The notes under the pieces: model-generated | Database searches by the model: none | What the model saw: the letters and a program-made list of their open reading frames with translations, nothing else | Told to the model about the DNA's origin: nothing | Assembly: GCA_023451115.1 (NCBI GenBank) | Contig: JAEXFV010000062.1 | Location: 1 to 19,473 of the forward strand | Reading direction: 5' to 3' | From: Bacillota bacterium | GTDB taxonomy: Bacteria; Bacillota; Clostridia; Christensenellales; CAG-138 | Length of the DNA: 19,473 nt | Made by a program: the position numbers and the translations under genes | In this document: positions 13,594-19,473 of the stretch, one piece after another | How positions within the stretch are numbered: the first letter of the stretch is position 1 | Layout of the letters: each line of letters starts with the position of its first letter

Positions 13594-14408
13594 TATGCAA
13601 GCTCCTTCATAGCCTGTTGGTATTCTTCGCTGCTTGGGCATCCGCCATGGAATTTTATATTCGATTCCATAAAGGAAACGCCTTTGCCCTTTACCGTTTC
13701 GCATATTATGATTTTGGGCTTGCCTTGATTTGGCCCATCCAGCGCGTTGATTATTGCCTGAATACAATGGCCGTCTACCTGGTAGGTTTTCCAACCAAAG
13801 CTATCCCATTTTTCTTTGATATCGCCCATATCCATTACATCAGCGGTAAAGCCGTCATTCTGCATATTGTTTTTATCCACCAATACCGTTAGGTTATCCA
13901 ATTGATAGAATGCTGCAAACATTGCGGCTTCCCAAATTTCACCTTCGTTTATCTCGCCGTCACCTAAAACAACGTAAGTTTGAAAGGCCCGGCCGGTGCG
14001 CTTTGCGCCAATAGCCATGCCGCATGCGGTGGACAACCCGATGCCCAGCGATCCAGCGCTCATATCCACGCCAGGCGTTTTGCGGCAATCCGGATGCCCT
14101 TGAAGCCGGGAATTTATTCTTCTGTACTCGTGATACAGCCAATCCTGACTAAAATACCCTTTATCCGCCAGAATGGCGTAATAGGCAGGTGCAGTATGTC
14201 CCTTGGACAGCACAAACCTGTCGCGTTCAGGCCAATAAGGCGTTGACGGGTCAACATTCATTTTATAATAATATAATGCCACCAGCATCTCCACCATGGA
14301 AAGCGAACCGCCGATGTGGCCGGATTTCGCTCTATATATCATATCCACAACGGTTCTGCGGATTTCTTTGGCTTTATTTTCAAGCTTATTGATCGAATAC
14401 TCTTTCAT
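13593..14408 (-). CDS. Transketolase, N-terminal (thiamine diphosphate-binding) subunit
   Basis: 271 residues from ATG 14408; a TTG two codons upstream (14414) is only 2 bases from the AGGG site and is less likely. This is the N-terminal half of transketolase as a separate protein. It has GHIGGSLS (30-37, H31), SKGHTAP (68-74, H71), HPD (105-107), and the thiamine diphosphate motif that begins LGDGEINEGEIWEA (148-161) and ends DKNNMQ (178-183). It needs the C-terminal subunit, whose gene ends 9 bases upstream, for activity. Transketolase moves a two-carbon unit from xylulose 5-phosphate to an aldose phosphate, joining the pentose pathway to glycolysis. Split transketolases are known in Clostridia and archaea. 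It overlaps the kinase start by one base. Confidence 0.94.
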   Translation of the reverse strand: MKEYSINKLENKAKEIRRTVVDMIYRAKSGHIGGSLSMVEMLVALYYYKMNVDPSTPYWPERDRFVLSKGHTAPAYYAILADKGYFSQDWLYHEYRRINSRLQGHPDCRKTPGVDMSAGSLGIGLSTACGMAIGAKRTGRAFQTYVVLGDGEINEGEIWEAAMFAAFYQLDNLTVLVDKNNMQNDGFTADVMDMGDIKEKWDSFGWKTYQVDGHCIQAIINALDGPNQGKPKIIICETVKGKGVSFMESNIKFHGGCPSSEEYQQAMKELA

Positions 14409-14417
14409 AATCAAACC

Positions 14418-15353
14418 CTATTTTCTCGCAATTACTTGTTTCACAGCCTGCGTTATGGTGTCACTATTCAAACCATATTTACAATACAATTCATCTTGTG
14501 TGCCGGACTCTCCAAACGTATCCTTCACCCCAACACGTACGATGGGAACAGGGCAATATTCCGCAGCAAATTCACAAACCGCACCACCCAGACCACCAGC
14601 GATTTGATGATCCTCCACAGTCACTGCACATCTGCATTTTTTAAGATAGTTTCCTATCAGTTCGCCATTAAGAGGCTTTAAACTGTATGCGTTTATTACA
14701 GCCGCGCTTATGCCTTCCGCTTCCAACGCATGTGCTGCACAAAGAGAGTTTTCAAGCATCAGGCCCGTGGCGATGATCGCCACGTCATCTCCGTCTTGCA
14801 GCAAATCAGCGCCGCCAATGCTTGCCTTATAGTCGTTTTCATTATATATATCGGTGGCGGCATCTCGCCCCAAACGCAGGTATGCGGGGCCGGTGGTTTC
14901 GCACATGGTATGGATAAGCGCTTTGGTCTGGGATACATCGCTTGCCGCCATAACTGACATTTGCGGAAGCAGGCGCATAATGGCAAGGTCTTCCACTGCC
15001 TGATGAGTTGCCCCATCCTTTCCTACGCACATGCCGCCATGAGTTGCAATAATTTTAACGTTAAATTGGGGGTAAGCGATTATATTGCGTATTTGCTCAT
15101 AAGGCTTTTCCGCAACAAACATTGAAAAACCCACAATAACAGGCTCAAGTCCTATGGAGGCAAGCCCTGCAGCCACTCCAACAAGGTTCGCCTCGCCTAT
15201 GCCACCAGAAATAAAGTTGTTTTTATGTTTTTTCGCAAAGCCCTCTATTCTTACCGCCCTGGCAAGATCCGGCGTAAGTACCATGATCTTATTATTGCTT
15301 TCCACTTCAGCATCAAGTGTTTCGGATAATGCATCTCTAAACGACCTTACCAT
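14418..15353 (-). CDS. Transketolase, C-terminal subunit
   Basis: 311 residues, ATG 15353 with AAGGAG 9 bases upstream. It holds the pyrimidine-binding domain (about 1-165: GIGEANLVGVAAGLA with the catalytic-type Glu, and THGGMCVGKDGATHQAVEDLA) and the transketolase C-terminal domain (about 185-305: VAIIATGLMLENSL, VEDHQIAGGLGGAVCE). It pairs with the N-terminal subunit encoded just downstream on the same strand. The order C-half before N-half is the reverse of the domain order in the one-chain enzyme, so it did not arise by a simple split in place. It lies in an operon with an isomerase and a sugar kinase that would supply xylulose 5-phosphate. Confidence 0.94.
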   Translation of the reverse strand: MVRSFRDALSETLDAEVESNNKIMVLTPDLARAVRIEGFAKKHKNNFISGGIGEANLVGVAAGLASIGLEPVIVGFSMFVAEKPYEQIRNIIAYPQFNVKIIATHGGMCVGKDGATHQAVEDLAIMRLLPQMSVMAASDVSQTKALIHTMCETTGPAYLRLGRDAATDIYNENDYKASIGGADLLQDGDDVAIIATGLMLENSLCAAHALEAEGISAAVINAYSLKPLNGELIGNYLKKCRCAVTVEDHQIAGGLGGAVCEFAAEYCPVPIVRVGVKDTFGESGTQDELYCKYGLNSDTITQAVKQVIARK

Positions 15354-15395
15354 TATGTCTGCTCCTTATTTTTTTACAACCCACGTTAAACCAGC

Positions 15396-15926
15396 CTATA
15401 CAGGCATCCGCTGAATTTCTGGATCTTCAAACACGTCGGTGGAATCATCATTGTGTGTGCCAAACTCTGAGAACACAGCGCCTTCTGGGCCGGCTTGGAA
15501 CCAGTGCTTTGTGCCTTGCAATACGGTGTAACAATCGCCTGGATTCAGTATTACCTCATGCCATACGGTAAAATAGTCCTTCTTATCCTCAGGCACTTTG
15601 GCGATGGGGTTGGGGGTTGGCTCGCCCTCAACATAGAGATACATTTTTCCCCAACGGCAGCGGAACGTTTCTTCCTTGCCGGGGTTGGCCGGATGATAAT
15701 GCTGCGGGCAAATCTGGCCGGGGTATATTACTACTTCTTTGGCACTGACCCGGTCTGTGTTTACCATAATGATCAATTGAACGCCAAAGTCTTTGAGCCT
15801 GCCAAGGCCAAAGTCCGCAACTTCCAGTTCAGCCTTTTCCTTGTCGTTCACTGCAATTTTAGCTTTATTTTCGATAAAATCCAGCGTACCGATCTTTCTC
15901 TCTTCATATTCCGCTTTGCTTATCAT
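15396..15926 (-). CDS. D-lyxose/D-mannose-type sugar isomerase (cupin fold)
   Basis: 176 residues. ATG 15926 is chosen because GGGAGG lies 7 bases upstream; the frame extends to 15989 only through the intergenic hairpin. The protein has the cupin pattern of the D-lyxose isomerase family (YdaE-like): QICPQHYHPANPGKEETFRC (71-90) with metal ligands H76, H78 and E85 or E86, and KHWF (140-143) with H141. Other typical segments are FGVQLIIMVNTDRVSAKEVVIYPGQ and the WGKMYLYVEG strand. Members convert D-lyxose to D-xylulose, and some also D-mannose to D-fructose, with Mn2+. The neighbours, a kinase and transketolase, favour the pentose reaction. It would act on the sugar brought in by the ABC transporter encoded upstream. 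Confidence 0.85.
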   Translation of the reverse strand: MISKAEYEERKIGTLDFIENKAKIAVNDKEKAELEVADFGLGRLKDFGVQLIIMVNTDRVSAKEVVIYPGQICPQHYHPANPGKEETFRCRWGKMYLYVEGEPTPNPIAKVPEDKKDYFTVWHEVILNPGDCYTVLQGTKHWFQAGPEGAVFSEFGTHNDDSTDVFEDPEIQRMPV

Positions 15927-15960
15927 ACAAATACCTCCCTCGTATTGTGTTCTTATAACA

Positions 15961-15992
15961 GCCATGTTCGGAAGGCGATTTCCGAACATGGC
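15961..15992 (-). other. Intergenic hairpin between binding-protein and isomerase genes
   Basis: GCCATGTTCGGA (15961-15972) is the exact complement of TCCGAACATGGC (15981-15992), a perfect 12-bp stem with an 8-base loop. It starts 20 bases after the stop of the binding-protein gene. No T-run follows on the minus strand, so it is more likely an mRNA-stabilising or partial-termination element that keeps the binding-protein transcript abundant, as in many sugar ABC operons. Confidence 0.65.
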
Positions 15993-16011
15993 CGGTTTTG
16001 CCGAGAGCTGC

Positions 16012-17046
16012 TTAGAAACCTACAGCTTCCCACAGAGCAACAAGTTCGTCCACAGTTTCGGTGGTTGCAAGATCCATGGGGGTTACCAATACTTCGTCTA
16101 TTTCCTCTCCCATTGCAAGCTTCATGCCATATTCCACAGCGTATTCGCCCATAAGGTCGGGACGCTGGGCTACGTCTGCATTAATTGTGCCGTTCTGGAC
16201 ATAACGCAGGGCGTCAACTGTGCCATCCAAGCCTATAAATACGATATCATCGCGGCCGGCGGCCCGGGCGATCTGAGAAGCGCCGATTACCATCATGTCG
16301 CTTTCACAGAATACTGCCTTGATCTCGGGATGCGCTGACAGGAAGTCTTCCATAACGTTTGCTGCTTCATCAGCGGACCAGTTTGCATAGGCTTCGGCTA
16401 CGATTTCTAGTTTGGAAGAAGCTGCAATTTCATCTGCGAAGCCGGTATAACGCTGAATTTCCACGGTCTGTGCTTCGCTGCCACGGATAACGGCGATTGC
16501 ACCCTCGGTGCCTACCTGGTCGATAACATATTCGGCAGCCATCTTACCGCCAGCCACATTATCACTGCCGATATAGCTGCAGGCAATACCCTCTTCCCCT
16601 ATCTCGGTATCGATTGCGATTACATCTACACCAGCTTTTACTGCGGCCTTGCAGGCGGGAACTACCGCGTTGCTGTCAGCGGGAACGATAGCAATTACAT
16701 CAAAGCCCTTGTTAACGCAATCCTCAATGGTGTTGACCTGAGCCTGATAATCGGTCTCCTCGGTGATCGCGAATACCTCTACGGTGACGCCAAGCTCTTC
16801 GGCCTTCGCTTCAGCAGCGCTCTTTGCCATCATCCAGAAGGAGTTGGTAAGGGATTTCAGTATCACGGCTATTTTTACGTCTTCCGCCGTTTTGACTTCT
16901 TCTGCTGGTGCTGCGGTGGCTTCCGCGGGAGCAGGAGCTGCTTCTGTGGGAGCGGGAGCCGCTTCAGCAGGAGCAGGGGCCTGACAGCCAATGCACATCG
17001 TTGCGAGAAGGCTGAGCACAACAAACATTGCTACGAGTTTCTTCAT
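16012..17046 (-). CDS. Sugar ABC transporter substrate-binding lipoprotein (RbsB-like)
   Basis: 344 residues, ATG 17046 with AAGGAG upstream. The signal peptide ends in MCIGC, giving lipid-modified C21. Residues 23-50 are an Ala/Pro/Glu linker with three 7-residue repeats. The type I periplasmic-binding fold starts at about residue 55 with VKIAVILKSLTNSFWMMAKSAAEAKAEELG, followed by QVNTIEDCVNKGFDVIAIVPADSNAV, DVIAIDTEIG and GKMAAEYVIDQVG, all typical of ribose/galactose/xylose-type binding proteins (Peripla_BP_4). It sits outside the membrane, anchored by lipid, and hands the sugar to the permease encoded upstream. Operon context points to a pentose such as D-lyxose; the ligand cannot be read from the sequence. 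Confidence 0.92.
   Translation of the reverse strand: MKKLVAMFVVLSLLATMCIGCQAPAPAEAAPAPTEAAPAPAEATAAPAEEVKTAEDVKIAVILKSLTNSFWMMAKSAAEAKAEELGVTVEVFAITEETDYQAQVNTIEDCVNKGFDVIAIVPADSNAVVPACKAAVKAGVDVIAIDTEIGEEGIACSYIGSDNVAGGKMAAEYVIDQVGTEGAIAVIRGSEAQTVEIQRYTGFADEIAASSKLEIVAEAYANWSADEAANVMEDFLSAHPEIKAVFCESDMMVIGASQIARAAGRDDIVFIGLDGTVDALRYVQNGTINADVAQRPDLMGEYAVEYGMKLAMGEEIDEVLVTPMDLATTETVDELVALWEAVGF
16918..16980 (-). repeat. Three 21-base repeats coding the lipoprotein linker
   Basis: Three in-frame copies encode APAPAEA, APAPTEA and APAPAEA (residues 23-43). The repeat gives a flexible spacer between the lipid anchor and the binding domain and may vary in copy number between strains. Confidence 0.8.
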
Positions 17047-17100
17047 TGTTTTTCTCCTTTTATTTTGTGTTTTTTATATGCCCGATATCAGGCAAAAAGT

Positions 17101-18054
17101 TTATCTGTCTTTTTTTAGTACATCGAATAGAACGGCAATGATTACGATTAGACCAGTAACCAAGGTTTGATAGAACTGCTGTACGCCCAGCTGATTAAGG
17201 GCACTGCTTACCAAACCGAGGATCAGGGTGCCCCAAAGGGTACCTATCATACTTCCAATTCCGCCTAACAAAGAGGTGCCGCCTATTACCACGCTGGCTA
17301 TTACAGTCTGTTCATATCCCGCGCCAGTGCTAGGCTGTGCTGTTCCAAGCCTTGAAGATAAAAGCACGCCAGCCAGTGCTGTAAGGCCGCCTGCTATAAC
17401 ATACGCCAACATTTTCACCAATTTTGTGTTAACGCCGGCCAAACGAGCTGATTCCTCGTTTCCGCCTATTGCCAGGAAGAAACGCCCTAAACTGAAATGC
17501 TTTATCAATATGCCTCCAAGCAAAAATACGATTAGCATTATGATTACGGGGTAGGGTATCGCCCATAAATACCCCGAGGACAACGCAAGATAATCTTCCG
17601 ACATGCCATACAGCGCAGAACCATTGGTGATAATCAGCGCGGACGCCCGTATTACATTCAGCATGCCAAGCGTGGCAACAAAAGGTAACATCCTGCAATA
17701 AGCGATTAAAAAGCCATTCACCGCCCCTGCCAATACGCCTACGCCTATGGCCAACAATATGCAAACCGGCACAGAACAACCTGCCAGGTTTGCCATGCTT
17801 GCTACTACACCGCCCAGAGCAACCGTTGAACCAACGGATATATCTATTCCGCCAGTCATTATTACAAAGGTCATGCCTACCGCAATGATGCCGTATACGG
17901 ACACCTGCCTCGCGATGGTCATGATGTTTCCCATGGTTGCAAAGTTGTCAATCACAATGCACATGATCGCCGCCATGGCAATGAGAATGAGTAATATACG
18001 CTGTGAATTAATGAATTTTTTGAACTTCGTCATCCCGATACCTGAGCCTTTCAT
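17101..18054 (-). CDS. Sugar ABC transporter permease (RbsC-like)
   Basis: 317 residues, ATG 18054 preceded by GGGAGG. The N-terminus is basic (KFKKF), then eight to ten hydrophobic segments. Family landmarks of RbsC-type permeases are clear: VSVYGIIAVGMTFVIMTGGIDISVGS, LAGAVNGFLIAY, FATLGM-like FVATLGMLNVIRA, GGNEESARLAGVNTKLVKMLAYVIAGGLTALAGVL (the ATPase-contact loop) and VIASVVIGGTSLLGGIGSMIGTLWGTLILG. It probably works as a homodimer with the double ATPase encoded upstream (20 bases apart) and the binding protein downstream. I divided the long quoted motifs only for recognition; no unusual residue was noticed. Confidence 0.95.
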   Translation of the reverse strand: MKGSGIGMTKFKKFINSQRILLILIAMAAIMCIVIDNFATMGNIMTIARQVSVYGIIAVGMTFVIMTGGIDISVGSTVALGGVVASMANLAGCSVPVCILLAIGVGVLAGAVNGFLIAYCRMLPFVATLGMLNVIRASALIITNGSALYGMSEDYLALSSGYLWAIPYPVIIMLIVFLLGGILIKHFSLGRFFLAIGGNEESARLAGVNTKLVKMLAYVIAGGLTALAGVLLSSRLGTAQPSTGAGYEQTVIASVVIGGTSLLGGIGSMIGTLWGTLILGLVSSALNQLGVQQFYQTLVTGLIVIIAVLFDVLKKDR

Positions 18055-18074
18055 TGCTTCCTCCCTTAAACGTA

Positions 18075-19472
18075 TCAGCAGTTACAACTGTGCCTTGTTT
18101 GATTCATCATCGCCGCCAGCACTGTTTCCTGTTCCAGATTGTCATTCTCCATCTCGGCAACGATGTTTCCTTCATACATCACTATTATCCTGTCGCTCAA
18201 GGCCAATAGCTCTGGAAGCTCTGACGATAGCATTATTACAGCGCCCCCGTCTTTTTTTATTTGATTTATCAGCCTGTAAACGTCGTACTTAACGCCTACG
18301 TCCAACCCACGCGTGGGTTCGTCAAACATAAAGACTCTTCCGTTTCCTGATAACCAGCGTGAAATGATTACCTTTTGTTGGTTTCCTCCGCTAAGCTGCT
18401 TCATCAGCTGCTCCCTGCCGGTGGTTTTTATCTGCAGCTTTTCTATATATTCATCCGTGACTTTTTGCTCTTTATTGTGGTTTATCCTGCCATACTTGCT
18501 ATAGTTTCTTATCATGGCAATGGTAAGGTTATCCCTTATAGACAGTTCTCTGAAAATGCACTCTTTTCGCCTATCAGAGGGAATAAAGTATATTTTTTTA
18601 TCCATCGCATCTTTGGGACATTTTATGGTGGCCTTTTGGCCGTCCATTAAAATGGTGCCGCCGGTAGCCTTTATTCCACCAAATATTGTTTTGAGCATTT
18701 CAGGCCCGCCGGAACCTACCAATCCAGCGATGCCAAGTACTTCACCGCATTTAACGGAAAAACTGCAATGCTGAAATGCTGTTCCTGACAAATCATCAAT
18801 CTCTAATACCGTTTGGCCGTTGTAAATCTCTCGTGGAGGAAACTGGTCGCTTACATCGCGGCCAGCCATAAAACGAATCATTTCCGTTCGGCTGATTTCA
18901 TTTGTTTTTCTTGTTGCAACCGATTTGCCGTCCCGTAATATGGTTACCCGGTCCGCCAGGCTCAATATTTCCTCGATCTTATGAGAGATAAATATGATGC
19001 CTGTTCCCCTGCTTCTAAGTTCATCCAACAGTGAAAACACTATGCTTACTTCGTTATCAGTAAGAGTGGAAGTCGCTTCGTCAAACACTAAAATAACAGG
19101 CCTTTTTACCAATGCCCTGGCAATGGACACCATCTGCCGCTCGCCTGCACTCAATTCTTTTACTATGGATTTTGCGTCAATGTCTATCCCCAAGTCGGAA
19201 AAAAGCTTTTCCGTGTTCTCATAAATCGATTTCCAATTTATATTTCCTGCGGGACTTTTAGGCAAATCGCCCAAGTAAATGTTTTCTGCTACGCTAAGGT
19301 GAGGTATGAGTGGGAACTCCTGATGTACTACGCCCAGTTTTTCTTTAAAGAACGGCTTCATGCTCCTGTGGGGAATACTTTGCCCCCGAAAATATACTTC
19401 GCCTTCAAAGTCTGGAATAGTGCTATCCAGTATATTTACAAGCGTGGACTTCCCTGCGCCGTTCTGCCCCAG
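18075..19472 (-). CDS. Sugar ABC transporter ATPase, two-domain (RbsA/MglA-like), 5' end outside window
   Basis: 465 residues are visible of a family length near 500; the frame runs off the right edge, and the ATG at 19361 is internal because the Walker A motif GQNGAGKST (about 19443-19469) lies before it. Domain 1 continues with the Q-loop (VVHQEFPL), signature LSAGERQ, Walker B VILVFDEATSTL and switch FISHK. Domain 2 begins near GEVLGIAGLVGSGGPEML, a degenerate Walker A typical of the second half of this family, then LSGGNQQK, VFMFDEPTRGLD and VIMLSSELPEL. It powers import of a monosaccharide with the RbsC-like permease. The C-terminus is unusual in ending with two close Cys (HSCNC). More operon genes, and the promoter, should lie to the right. 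Confidence 0.95.
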   Translation of the reverse strand: MGQNGAGKSTLVNILDSTIPDFEGEVYFRGQSIPHRSMKPFFKEKLGVVHQEFPLIPHLSVAENIYLGDLPKSPAGNINWKSIYENTEKLFSDLGIDIDAKSIVKELSAGERQMVSIARALVKRPVILVFDEATSTLTDNEVSIVFSLLDELRSRGTGIIFISHKIEEILSLADRVTILRDGKSVATRKTNEISRTEMIRFMAGRDVSDQFPPREIYNGQTVLEIDDLSGTAFQHCSFSVKCGEVLGIAGLVGSGGPEMLKTIFGGIKATGGTILMDGQKATIKCPKDAMDKKIYFIPSDRRKECIFRELSIRDNLTIAMIRNYSKYGRINHNKEQKVTDEYIEKLQIKTTGREQLMKQLSGGNQQKVIISRWLSGNGRVFMFDEPTRGLDVGVKYDVYRLINQIKKDGGAVIMLSSELPELLALSDRIIVMYEGNIVAEMENDNLEQETVLAAMMNQTRHSCNC

Positions 19473-19473
19473 A

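Noticed and set aside
13594..13794. N-terminal extension of the FGGY kinase by 67 residues
   Set aside because: The extra part overlaps the transketolase gene in another frame and has no family character; ATG 13593 has an SD and starts right before the VIGVDIGTSG motif.
19361..19361. ATG at 19361 as start of the ABC ATPase
   Set aside because: The frame stays open to the window edge, and the Walker A motif lies upstream of this ATG, so it is internal.

Overview
The window looks like a chromosome segment of an anaerobic gut-type Clostridia (Bacillota). The basis is moderate base composition near 50% GC, strong AAGGAGG-type ribosome binding sites with occasional GTG/TTG starts, a BlaI/M56 pair, an aldo/keto reductase with a ferredoxin-like tail, a split transketolase, and polyferredoxin/TlpA redox genes. 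I cannot name a genus. No rRNA, tRNA, CRISPR array, insertion sequence or phage gene was seen.

Layout. (1) 1-554: 3' end of aroD (type I 3-dehydroquinate dehydratase) with a strong terminator. (2) 732-4649, plus strand: an OmpR-type response regulator and its histidine kinase, then a very small CXXC membrane peptide (2897-3049, TTG start), a membrane 4Fe-4S protein and a TlpA-like thioredoxin lipoprotein. The last three form a likely membrane thiol/electron-transfer module next to its probable regulator. A 20-bp perfect inverted repeat lies just upstream of the response regulator. (3) 4711-7430, minus strand: a stand-alone TIGR00300-type (LOR/SDH, ornithine cyclodeaminase-like) enzyme behind a structured leader that ends in a terminator-like hairpin, and a ferredoxin-tailed aldo/keto reductase. 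(4) 7513-10144, plus strand: a BlaI-family repressor with two tandem operator dyads over its own promoter, translationally coupled to an M56 (BlaR1-like) membrane peptidase that has no penicillin-sensor domain. (5) 10318-11790: an MFS exporter whose ribosome binding site lies in an AT-rich hairpin. (6) 12005-19473, minus strand: a sugar operon entering from the right edge. Its order is ABC ATPase (5' end outside the window), permease, lipoprotein sugar-binding protein, D-lyxose/D-mannose-type isomerase, transketolase C-terminal half, transketolase N-terminal half and FGGY kinase, closed by a terminator.

The sugar operon reads as a complete route: import of a pentose, isomerisation (D-lyxose to D-xylulose is the best guess), phosphorylation to xylulose 5-phosphate, and entry into the pentose phosphate pathway through its own two-subunit transketolase. 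The most interesting items are the CXXC peptide/4Fe-4S/TlpA module with its adjacent two-component system, the possible riboswitch or attenuator before the TIGR00300 gene, and the proposed lyxose operon.
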